Assembly: GCA_900104855.1 (NCBI GenBank)
Contig: FNSS01000001.1
Location: 4,092,001 to 4,156,000 of the forward strand
Length of the DNA: 64,000 bases
Source: Rhizobiales bacterium GAS188
Lineage (GTDB): Bacteria; Pseudomonadota; Alphaproteobacteria; Rhizobiales; Beijerinckiaceae
Reading direction: 5' to 3'
Shown: positions 17,463 through 25,101 of the stretch, in pieces
Layout: the number at the start of each line of letters is the position of its first letter
Numbering within the stretch: the first letter of the stretch is position 1
Notes under the pieces: model-generated
Seen by the model: the letters and a program-made list of their open reading frames with translations, nothing else
Database searches by the model: none
What the model was told of the DNA's origin: nothing
Program-made: the position numbers and the translations under genes

Positions 17463-18488
17463 ATGACAAACGCTCCTGGCCCTCTTGAGCGATTGGGCCA
17501 GCCGATCCTCGATCGGCTGGCCTTCGAGCGTTTCACGGCGACCCACCGCCGGGAGCTCAAGCTCCACTGTTACCGAATGATGGGCTCGCTGCACGAGGCG
17601 GACGACCTCGTCCAGGACACCCTTCTCCGGGCCTGGCGCGGGAGGTCGGAATTCGACGGACGAGGCTCGGTTCGCAGTTGGCTCTACACGATCGCCACCA
17701 ACAGCTGCCTCAACGCCCTCAGGGCCAGGTCGAGGGCGCATCGCATTTTCCAGCAGCCCGGACGGCGGCCCTCCCATGGGCCGGCCACGGGCGGGCCCGC
17801 AGCCGAGGTCCCCTGGCTGGAGCCTTACCCGGACGCGGAGCTTCCAGGCCTCGTCGACGGCGAGCCTGGTCCGGAAGCGCGGTATGCGACCCGCGAAGCC
17901 GTGCAACTCGCCTTCGTCGCTGCCATCCAGGTTCTGCCGCCCAAGCAGCGGGCCGCGCTGCTGCTTTCCGACGTCCTGGGGTGGTCGGCTGTCGAGACGG
18001 CGCGATTGCTGGGCGGGTCGACCGCTTCGATCAACAGCGCATTGCAGCGGGCCCGCGCAACCCTCGCGGCGCGATATCCTCAGGGACGTCCCATGCGTCG
18101 ATCGCAGCCCAACCCCGAAGAGGGCCTGCTGCTCGAACGTTACATGCAGGCCTGGCAGGCCGCCAATCTCGACGGCCTCATCGAACTCCTGCGGGAGGAC
18201 GCCACCTATCGCATGCCGCCATGGCGGGAATGGTATCAGGGACGCGGGGCGATCCGGGGTTTCTTCGAGAGCATCTGGGCCAATTTTGCGGGCTTCCGCA
18301 CGGTGGCCATCGGGGCCAACGCCCAGCCCGCGGTCGGGCTCTACTCGCGCACCCATCAGGACCCTGCCTGGCGAGCCCATTCCCTACATGTTATCGAGCC
18401 TGCTGACGGCGGAATCGCCTCTCTGACGGTCTATGTGGGGCCGCTCGGCCCCAAATTGTTTCCGGCCTTCGGCCTGCCGCCAGCCTAG
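17463..18488 (+). CDS. ECF-type RNA polymerase sigma factor with C-terminal SnoaL-like domain
   Basis: 341 residues. Region 2 is at about residues 28-95 (HRRELKLHCYRMMGSLHEADDLVQDTLLRAW), region 4 at about 145-200 (LPPKQRAALLLSDVLGWSAVETARLLGGSTASINSAL). An NTF2/SnoaL-like domain of about 120 residues follows (LLERYMQAWQAANLDGLIELL...YRMPPWREWYQG). This architecture belongs to ECF groups that need no anti-sigma gene; the C-terminal domain is thought to regulate the factor. The linker motif WLEPYPD is also typical. It is probably co-transcribed with the upstream SDR. Confidence 0.85.
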   Translation: MTNAPGPLERLGQPILDRLAFERFTATHRRELKLHCYRMMGSLHEADDLVQDTLLRAWRGRSEFDGRGSVRSWLYTIATNSCLNALRARSRAHRIFQQPGRRPSHGPATGGPAAEVPWLEPYPDAELPGLVDGEPGPEARYATREAVQLAFVAAIQVLPPKQRAALLLSDVLGWSAVETARLLGGSTASINSALQRARATLAARYPQGRPMRRSQPNPEEGLLLERYMQAWQAANLDGLIELLREDATYRMPPWREWYQGRGAIRGFFESIWANFAGFRTVAIGANAQPAVGLYSRTHQDPAWRAHSLHVIEPADGGIASLTVYVGPLGPKLFPAFGLPPA

Positions 18489-18537
18489 TCTAGGGCTTTT
18501 CGGATAAACTCTCTCCCGCCTTGATCCAGAGACTCGG

Positions 18538-19704
18538 TCAGGCGGCGAGGCGCTCACCCGTCTGCGCGGAGAAGAACACCGTGTCCGACAAGGTCAGCCC
18601 GATGGCGACCGGCTCCGCCACCTTGAGCTCGCTGTAGCCGGGCGCGGTCGCCATGACGCCGCTTTGCTCCTGCTCCTCTTCCTCATGCGCCGTTGCCGCA
18701 TGCTTCAGCTTCACGGAAACGAGGGATTCAGCGCCGATATGCTCGACCATCGCGACCTCGCCGGCGATTGTGCCGGGGGTGCCGGCCGCAACGATCGCCA
18801 GAGCTTCGGGGCGGAGCCCGACAAGAACCTCCTTCTGGCCCCGCAACGCGGCGGTCGAGATGTGCGCCGGCATGGCAAAACCGGCCTCTCCGATGCGAAG
18901 CTGACCGGCCTCGAGCCGAGCCCTGATCAGGTTCATCGGCGGTGTCCCGATGAATCTCGCCACATAGGTGTTCGCCGGGTTGGTGTAGATGTCGCGCGGC
19001 CTGCCGAACTGCTGCACGACGCCACTGCGCATGAGCGCGATCATGGTGCCCATGGTCATGGCCTCGACCTGGTCATGCGTCACATAGACGAAGGTGCCGC
19101 CCACCTCCCGGTGAAGTTTTGTGATTTCGGCCCGCATCGATGTCCTGAGCTTGGCGTCGAGATTCGAGAGCGGCTCGTCCATCAGGAACACCTCGGGATG
19201 TCGCACCATGGCCCGCCCCAGCGCCACACGCTGGCGCTGGCCGCCCGAAAGGGTGCGGGGATAACGGTCGAGCATCTCGGTCAGAGCCAGGATTTTCGCG
19301 GTGCGCTCGACGACGCCCGCCACCTCCGGCGATCTCTCGATCCGGCGCTTGGCGAGACCACCGATGAGCGGCAGATGGAACCACCAGTGGAACTGCCGCA
19401 TGATCAGGGGAAAGGTGATGTTCCGCCTCACCGTCATATGCGGATAGAGGGCGTAGGACTGGAACACGAAAGCCATGTCGCGCGCACTGGGCGGCAGGTG
19501 CTCGACCCGCCGCCCGTCGAGATGGATCTCCCCCTGCGAAACGCTCTCGAGCCCCGCCAGCATCCGCAGCAGCGTGGACTTGCCGCAGCCCGAAGGGCCG
19601 AGCAGCACGAGGAACTCGCCGTCCGGCACATCGAGGTTGATGTCGCTGACCGCGGGCTTGCCTCCCCAGCTCTTGGTGACGTTTTTGAGAGTGATGGATG
19701 CCAT
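18538..19704 (-). CDS. Carbohydrate ABC transporter ATPase (MalK/UgpC type)
   Basis: 388 residues. Walker A is GPSGCGKST (about 36-44), the signature is LSGGQRQ, Walker B is VFLMDEPLSNLD, and the switch His is in THDQ. A C-terminal TOBE domain (about 285-388) marks the carbohydrate CUT1 class. There is an extra stretch (FHWWFHLPLIGG) of about 20 residues between Walker A and the signature. It is the last gene of a four-gene importer operon with a solute-binding protein and two permeases, presumably taking up the sugar acid or a parent sugar used by the idn enzymes. Confidence 0.9.
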   Translation of the reverse strand: MASITLKNVTKSWGGKPAVSDINLDVPDGEFLVLLGPSGCGKSTLLRMLAGLESVSQGEIHLDGRRVEHLPPSARDMAFVFQSYALYPHMTVRRNITFPLIMRQFHWWFHLPLIGGLAKRRIERSPEVAGVVERTAKILALTEMLDRYPRTLSGGQRQRVALGRAMVRHPEVFLMDEPLSNLDAKLRTSMRAEITKLHREVGGTFVYVTHDQVEAMTMGTMIALMRSGVVQQFGRPRDIYTNPANTYVARFIGTPPMNLIRARLEAGQLRIGEAGFAMPAHISTAALRGQKEVLVGLRPEALAIVAAGTPGTIAGEVAMVEHIGAESLVSVKLKHAATAHEEEEQEQSGVMATAPGYSELKVAEPVAIGLTLSDTVFFSAQTGERLAA

Positions 19705-19736
19705 GGGATACTCTCGGTTGCTTCAGCCCGATTCCG

Positions 19737-20567
19737 TCAGCCCTTGACGCTGCCGGCCGTCAACCCGGCGACGACGTAGCGCTGGACGAAGAGGTAGAAA
19801 ATGACGGCCGGCAGCGTGTAGATGATGCCGACCGCCATCACCGAATGCACCGGCGTGCTCAGCTCGCCGACGAAGCCCGCAAGGCCGACAGAGGCCGTGC
19901 GGAGCTCCTGGCTGCTGACCAGCGTTTGGGCGAAGACATATTCGTTCCAGCCGTGGAAGAAGGCGATGACGCCTGCCGCCGCAAGCGTCGGCGCGATCAG
20001 CGGGATCACCACTGCGAGCACGATGTCGATCTGCGAGCAGCCGTCGATGCGGGCCGCCTCCTCGACGTCGATCGGCACCCCATCGATCGCGCCCTTCAGG
20101 ATCCAGGTGATCACCGGGACCGTGAAGGCGGTGTTGGCAAGGATCAAGCCCATCAAAGTGTTGAGAAGCGATAGCTGTCCGAATATCGCATAGAGCGGCA
20201 CGACGAGCATGGCCTCGGGCAGCATCTGCGTCGCGAACAGGCCAAATCCCAACAGGCCCTTGCCCCTGAAACGGAAGCGCGACAGCGCATAGGCCGGCAG
20301 GGTCCCGAGCGCGATGCTGAGGACCATGGTGCCGGTCGCCACGATTGCGCTGTTCGCGAGCCAGGTCGCAACCGGAATATTCAGGAATGCTTGCCGATAG
20401 GTGGCGAGCTCCGCGAGATTGGGCAGCATGTGCGGCACCGCGGCGAAGAGATCCGCGGAGGCGGTGAGCGAGGTCACCAGCATCCAATAGAGCGGGAAGG
20501 CGGCCGCCACGAGGAGCGCCAGGACCGCGAGCATGCGAAGGCCGTGCTGCCAGGCTCCGGCGCGCAT
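19737..20567 (-). CDS. Carbohydrate ABC transporter permease (MalG type)
   Basis: 276 residues with six predicted helices. The cytoplasmic EAA loop reads EEAARIDGCSQIDIVLAVVIPL, where the ATPase docks. Its ATG (20565-20567) overlaps the stop of the upstream permease gene by one base (TGATG), so the two are translationally coupled. A longer open frame upstream is a shadow of that gene. CUT1-type transporters pair MalF- and MalG-like subunits one to one. Confidence 0.88.
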   Translation of the reverse strand: MRAGAWQHGLRMLAVLALLVAAAFPLYWMLVTSLTASADLFAAVPHMLPNLAELATYRQAFLNIPVATWLANSAIVATGTMVLSIALGTLPAYALSRFRFRGKGLLGFGLFATQMLPEAMLVVPLYAIFGQLSLLNTLMGLILANTAFTVPVITWILKGAIDGVPIDVEEAARIDGCSQIDIVLAVVIPLIAPTLAAAGVIAFFHGWNEYVFAQTLVSSQELRTASVGLAGFVGELSTPVHSVMAVGIIYTLPAVIFYLFVQRYVVAGLTAGSVKG

Positions 20568-21484
20568 CACCGTTGCCCCCTGGCTTGCTCGGCTCGGGCG
20601 TTGGCCCGGAAGTAGATCAAGGTCACGACGAGGGCGACGGTGAGCCCGATCATCCCGACGGCTGCGGCAAGGCCGAGCTCGCGATAGACGAAGCCCTGGC
20701 GATAGAGCTCGATGACCAGCGTGTTCGTCGCGCCGATCGGGCCGCCCTGTGTCATCAGCCAGATCAGGTCGAAGCGCCGCAGCGACCAGATCGTGATGAA
20801 GAGCGCGAGCAGCGCGACGCTCGGCTGGATGGTGGGCCAGACCACGGCCTTGAACACGCTCAGCCGGTCGGCTCCGTCGATGACCGCCGCCTCGCGCAGT
20901 TCCGCCGACACGCCCTGGAGGGCTGCGAGGAGCACGACGGATGCGAAGGGGAAGATCTGCCAGATGGTGGTGAACAGGACGGCCGGCAGCGCGAGACTTG
21001 GATTGTCGAGCCAATTCTCATTGGCGGAGGCCAATCCGAGAATGCGAAACGCGTGATTGAAGATGCCGTATTGGGCGTTGAACATCCAGGTGAAGATCAG
21101 CGCCACGGCGACCGGCGGAGCCGCCCAGGGTACCGTGACCAGCGCCCGCGCCACGGCTCTCCCGCGGAATGGGCGATCCAGCAGGAGCGCCGCCGCAAGT
21201 CCCAATCCGATCGCCAGGAGCACGCATGCGACCGTGTAGAGCGCCGTGACGAGGATCGTGCCGTGGAATTCGCTGGTTCCGACGAGGTCGTTATAATTGT
21301 CCAGCCCGACATAGACATGGTCGCGTGGTGACAGCAGCGAGGTCGAGGTGAAGCTGAGCATCAGCTCCTGAACGAGCGGATAGCCCTGGAACAGGAGCAG
21401 ATAGACGACGACCGGCGCGACGAAGAGGTAAGGCGTCGAGCGTCTGCCTTCGAGCCGGGCCGCTGGCGGGACGGGCTTCGTCAT
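20567..21484 (-). CDS. Carbohydrate ABC transporter permease (MalF type)
   Basis: 305 residues with six predicted helices. It has an N-terminal PYLFVAPVVVYLLLFQGYPL helix and an EAA loop REAAVIDGADRLSVFKAVVWP near residue 205. It is the partner of the MalG-type subunit encoded immediately downstream. It lies 42 bases after the solute-binding protein gene in the same operon. Confidence 0.88.
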   Translation of the reverse strand: MTKPVPPAARLEGRRSTPYLFVAPVVVYLLLFQGYPLVQELMLSFTSTSLLSPRDHVYVGLDNYNDLVGTSEFHGTILVTALYTVACVLLAIGLGLAAALLLDRPFRGRAVARALVTVPWAAPPVAVALIFTWMFNAQYGIFNHAFRILGLASANENWLDNPSLALPAVLFTTIWQIFPFASVVLLAALQGVSAELREAAVIDGADRLSVFKAVVWPTIQPSVALLALFITIWSLRRFDLIWLMTQGGPIGATNTLVIELYRQGFVYRELGLAAAVGMIGLTVALVVTLIYFRANARAEQARGQR

Positions 21485-21526
21485 GGAAGATGAGCCTTAT
21501 ATTGGCCGACCATGCACAGCTCCGGA

Positions 21527-22774
21527 TTACTTCCGGAGCACCCTCGTCTCAACCATCTTCTGCGCGTCGTCCATCGCCTTCTTGGGATCGGCGCCGCCCT
21601 GCAGCACCTTCAGGACCTGCTCGAGAACGATCTGCTGGATTTCCGGCGTCTTGATTTCGAGGCCCGCCGCAAGCTGAGGGACGCTATTCGGCGTCTGATC
21701 GTCATAGACCTTCAGCCAGGGTTGCTTGGCCAGGATCTCGGGCGACCGCTCGACCACGGTGGCGACATTGCTCGCGCCGAGAAGATCCTGGAGATCCTTT
21801 TGATTCTCGGGCTGCAGCGCCCATTTGACGAAGCTGACCGCTGCATCCTTGTGCTTGGTATTGGCATTGATCGTCAGCGGCGCCAGGATCAGGCCCTGCG
21901 CGCGCGTGGGAAACGGGGAGGGGGCGGCAGCTAAAGGCAGGTCCGGTGTCTGCTGGTAGAAAATGCCCGCAACGCCACCATTATCGACCTCCATCGCCAG
22001 CTTGCTTTCCCAGAACATGCGCCGGTAGGTTGACGCATCGGTGCCCTTGGGGGTCGCGCCGAGATCGTACATCTTCTTGTAGGCAATGACGCCTTCAACC
22101 ACCTTGGGGTCGTTGATGGTCGGTTTGCCGGTGTCGTCGCTCCAGCGGCCGCCGAAGCCGTAGACGAAGTTGCACAGATCCTGCCAGAAGCCCGGGCGCT
22201 CTGCCATCGTGGCCCGATAGGCGAAACCATAGACCCCGTTGCTGGTCGCAGCCTTCGCGAATTGCAGGAATTCGTCGAAGGTGGACGGAGCCTTGCCGTC
22301 CTTGAGGAGCGTCTTGTTGTACAAGAGCACGTAGTTGCTGATTTCGAAGGAAATCCCGTAACGTTTCCCAGCGACCTTCAAATACCGGTCGGGAGCCGTG
22401 AATTTGTAGTCGCTATCCTTGATGACATCATCGAGCGGAAGAATGCGATTGGCCGCGACCGCCGCGTAGAAGTCGATCTGATCGAAGCGGACGAGGTCCG
22501 GCCCGCCGCCGCCGCCCATCTGGGTGAAGACCGTATTCGCCATGGTCGCGAAGGGGAGCGCCACGGGCTGGATCTCGATCTTGTCCTGGCTCTTGTTGAA
22601 TTTCTCCACCCAGGCCTTGAGCCTGTCGCCACGCCCCGCCTCCGAGAAGGTCACGCCCACGAAGGTCAGGACCTCTTTCGACTGGGCGAATGCTGTGCTG
22701 AGCCCACCTCCTGTGATCAGCGTCGACGCGACGACGGCCGAAAATGTCAGCATGCGGCTGAAGCGTTGGCTCAT
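21527..22774 (-). CDS. Extracellular solute-binding protein, family 1 (sugar)
   Basis: 415 residues. A Sec signal peptide covers about residues 1-31, with cleavage after AFA (STAFAQSKE). The mature part has the two-lobed family 1 pattern, including VRFDQIDFYAAVAANRILPLDD and YGISFEISNYVLLYNKTLL, which are typical of CUT1 binding proteins. It is the first gene of the importer operon. A copy of the probable GntR operator lies 156 bases upstream of the start, which ties the importer to the idn enzyme operon. The ligand is not deducible beyond sugar or sugar acid. Confidence 0.88.
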   Translation of the reverse strand: MSQRFSRMLTFSAVVASTLITGGGLSTAFAQSKEVLTFVGVTFSEAGRGDRLKAWVEKFNKSQDKIEIQPVALPFATMANTVFTQMGGGGGPDLVRFDQIDFYAAVAANRILPLDDVIKDSDYKFTAPDRYLKVAGKRYGISFEISNYVLLYNKTLLKDGKAPSTFDEFLQFAKAATSNGVYGFAYRATMAERPGFWQDLCNFVYGFGGRWSDDTGKPTINDPKVVEGVIAYKKMYDLGATPKGTDASTYRRMFWESKLAMEVDNGGVAGIFYQQTPDLPLAAAPSPFPTRAQGLILAPLTINANTKHKDAAVSFVKWALQPENQKDLQDLLGASNVATVVERSPEILAKQPWLKVYDDQTPNSVPQLAAGLEIKTPEIQQIVLEQVLKVLQGGADPKKAMDDAQKMVETRVLRK

Positions 22775-22929
22775 TCCATCCTCCCTGACGGTCTATTCTT
22801 GTCGTTGACTTGGTCGAAAATCGACTTGGCAGAAGGCGGCCCGAACCAGGACGCGCCTGCAGCACGGCTCACCGGCGACCATCTCTCCCGCGAGACAAAC
22901 CGGAACCAGCATCCATTCGTCATAGAATA

Positions 22930-22945
22930 TTGTGATATTTTACAG
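22930..22945. promoter_or_regulatory. Probable GntR operator, ABC importer operon
   Basis: TTGTGATATTTTACAG is identical to the site at 12389-12404 in 15 of 16 positions. It lies upstream of the solute-binding protein gene in a comparatively AT-rich patch. Two such matches in front of functionally related operons are hard to explain by chance. Confidence 0.75.
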
Positions 22946-23197
22946 ATGTCAATCCCATGGTCGGACGGTCCGGGCCGACGGAATCCGAGCTGACAAACAG
23001 GCTGGGCGCAGGGTCGTCATGACCTTCCGGCAGAACTCGCCGATCGCCGTGTTGGGGTCATGAGCGGCGGCGTCGCCGCAGCATGGAAGGGCCACAATTA
23101 TGTCCAAATCGGCGTGCCAGAATTTGGCTCGGGACCTTCGAATTGAATAGCCTTGGCGACGGGGTCGGCTATGACCAGCGAAGGGGACGGAACGACA

Positions 23198-23431
23198 ATG
23201 GCGAAGGACACAGAGTCCTCTGAAGACACTCCCGACGCGCAAGCGGGCGAACTTCAAAAGTTAAGGGAGATCGAGCCGGGCGTGCATCGGCACGCGAAGG
23301 CTGTTGCTCGAGATCGTCAGGCCGGTCCGAAGACGAAGCTATTCGCCAAGAAGACAAAAATTCGCCTTGTTCTGCGCCCCATTTTGCGCAACTCGCCCAC
23401 GGGCAAGAACCCACCCGAACGCACTGATTAG
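23198..23431 (+). CDS. Small hypothetical protein, doubtful
   Basis: A 77-residue open frame, acidic at the N-terminus and basic at the C-terminus, with AAGGGGACGGA before the ATG. No domain is recognised. It is the only candidate in the 712 bases between the solute-binding protein gene and the HTH gene at 23487; apart from the GntR site nothing else is visible there. It could be spurious. Confidence 0.25.
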   Translation: MAKDTESSEDTPDAQAGELQKLREIEPGVHRHAKAVARDRQAGPKTKLFAKKTKIRLVLRPILRNSPTGKNPPERTD

Positions 23432-23486
23432 CCCCTGCTTCGCGACTGCTTCGAAGGTGCAACTTGCCGGTCCGGGAGAGGAGCAA

Positions 23487-23933
23487 TCAATCTCCGAGCT
23501 CCCGCGTGTCGCCGGGCCGTGAGCGCCCGTCCTTCTCGACCCCAAAATCAAGCTCGAACCCCAAGGCGACGAGCAAATCAGAAACCTGATCGATGCCCCG
23601 CCTGCCCTGACCTTTCAGGCTCATCATTCTCTTGATCTTGCGTCGCGTCGTGCCCAAGCGCGACGCCATGAGATCGATAGTCAGTTCGTGCTCTTGGTCG
23701 ATCAGCGCGTCCGCCATGCAGCGCACCACCGCCGCGCGCGTTCTGAGGCGATACGCGGCCAAGGTGTCGGCGTGGATGGGAGCCTCCTCGAACCCGTGCT
23801 TGATGGCGGCGCGATAGGCGTCGAGCGCGAGGAGCGCTTTTTCCATCGCCGCAATCTCGTCGTCCTGCCGGGCCAGCGCGCCTTGGTACACCTCGAGCAG
23901 GACAGCTACCTCCGCTTCCTTGCTCTTCGACAT
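23487..23933 (-). CDS. Small HTH (XRE-like) DNA-binding protein
   Basis: 148 residues. The first half (about 1-80) is helical and charged. The second half contains a helix-turn-helix reading LTIDLMASRLGTTRRKIKRMMSLKG, followed by IDQVSDLLVALGFELDFGVE, the ending seen in XRE-family and antitoxin-like regulators. AGCAGGAA lies before the ATG at 23931-23933; the frame continues upstream without homology. No toxin gene is adjacent. The target is unknown. Confidence 0.65.
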   Translation of the reverse strand: MSKSKEAEVAVLLEVYQGALARQDDEIAAMEKALLALDAYRAAIKHGFEEAPIHADTLAAYRLRTRAAVVRCMADALIDQEHELTIDLMASRLGTTRRKIKRMMSLKGQGRRGIDQVSDLLVALGFELDFGVEKDGRSRPGDTRELGD

Positions 23934-24242
23934 TTCCTGCTCTTCGGATTTTTGCGCAACGAGTGGCAACGAGTGCTTGTCGCTGTTCACGCGAGCCCCA
24001 TGATACTTGCTCGTCCCGGTCGTTTCACGCTGGTCCGACGGATTACCTCGCAATTGATGGGCCTCCCGGGAGTGACACGGTTGCGCCCGGCACCAGGGTG
24101 TCATTCCCGGCCGAGCGGCCATTAGCGGTCAGTTCGCCGGCTACGCGATCTCGTCCTTCGCCCGCTGGCGTGATCGTGAATTGCAGGGCGGCACCTGCCA
24201 ACCTATCGTCGGCAATCGTCATTTCCTCCAAGGGAGACGGAC
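23934..24242. other. Divergent intergenic region without gene
   Basis: 309 bases between the HTH gene and the reductase gene. It must hold both promoters. AAGGGAGACGGAC just before 24243 is the ribosome binding site of the reductase gene. No palindrome, riboswitch or repeat was recognised. Confidence 0.5.
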
Positions 24243-25001
24243 ATGACAGACCCATCCTTGCCGCTCGGCCGTCGCGAATTTCTCGATCTCGCACTGGGAG
24301 GCTTCGCGCTCGGCGTGACTGCGGCATGGCCCTCCGCGGCCTTGGCCCAGACCAGCGGCGACGCGAAGACCAGGATCGCCACGATCGGGGCCGGCCGCGA
24401 AGGCGGTGCGCTCGGCACGCTGTTCGCCAAGCAAGGCCACGCGGTGATGTTCTCGTCGCGCAATCCCGACCAGCTCAAGGACCTGGTTGCGAGTGCCGGC
24501 CCGACCGCGCAGGCGGGCACGGTCGCGGAGGCCGTTGCCTTCGGCGACGCCGTCCTGCTCGTCGTCCCTTATGCCGCGGTCGAACAGATCGGTCGGGATT
24601 TCGGCAAGGCGCTCGCCACGAAACAGCTCGTCCTCGACGTCTCGAACCCGGTCGCGCGCCGTGACGGCGACGACCTTGTGAAATGGGTGGAACAGCAGGG
24701 CGGCGCCGGGCTCGCCACGGCAAAGCTGGTCCCAGGCGTGCATCTGGTGCGCGGCTTCAACGCGATCGGCTCCGGCAACCTGGTGCTAGCCGCGCATCGG
24801 GCCGGGGAACCGCTGGGCGTGCCGATCGCCGGTGACGATCAAAATGCGATCGCGCTGGCGACGAGGCTGATCAAGGAGATCGGCTTCGAGCCGGTGCTGG
24901 TCGGCGGGCTGGCGAAGGGCAAATATCTGGTGCCGGGAACGCCGCTCGCCGGCGAGCATACGCCGGCCGAGATCCGCGAGATCGCCGCGAAGTTGAGCTG
25001 A
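24243..25001 (+). CDS. F420-dependent-type NADP oxidoreductase with Tat-like signal
   Basis: 252 residues. Residues 1-36 carry a twin-arginine-like leader (LGRREFLDLALGG...AALAQ). A Rossmann fold follows with IGAGREGGALG, a variant of GxGxxG, and the arrangement of NADPH:F420 oxidoreductase-type proteins (FSSRNPDQL, DAVLLVVPYAAV, FNAIGSG). Such proteins are normally cytoplasmic, so an exported member is unusual. It is a single gene ahead of the insertion element. The enzymatic role is not established. Confidence 0.7.
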   Translation: MTDPSLPLGRREFLDLALGGFALGVTAAWPSAALAQTSGDAKTRIATIGAGREGGALGTLFAKQGHAVMFSSRNPDQLKDLVASAGPTAQAGTVAEAVAFGDAVLLVVPYAAVEQIGRDFGKALATKQLVLDVSNPVARRDGDDLVKWVEQQGGAGLATAKLVPGVHLVRGFNAIGSGNLVLAAHRAGEPLGVPIAGDDQNAIALATRLIKEIGFEPVLVGGLAKGKYLVPGTPLAGEHTPAEIREIAAKLS

Positions 25002-25026
25002 TCGCCGGCAGGGCGCCGGGGTCGGC

Positions 25027-25089
25027 GCCGGGCAAGGGGCGACCGGGATGGTCGCGATCCCAGCGCGTTGGGACCGCGGGCGTCCCGCC
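25027..25089. repeat. Dispersed GGGACCGC repeat, locus 3 left (tail plus head)
   Basis: The tail of one copy (GCCGGGCAAGGGGCGACC...GTCGCGATCCCAGCGC) ends at 25066. The head of a second (GGGACCGCGGGCGTCCCGCC) starts at 25070 and is interrupted by the insertion element. The continuation of the family appears on the far side of the element from 26486. Confidence 0.8.
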
Positions 25090-25101
25090 CATATGCGCTA
25101 A
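25076..25101. repeat. Left arm of the 26-base inverted repeat at the IS ends
   Basis: These 26 bases are the exact reverse complement of 26474-26499. The inner 12 bases (CATATGCGCTAA) are taken as the terminal inverted repeat of the IS. The outer 14 belong to the surrounding dispersed repeat. Confidence 0.85.
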
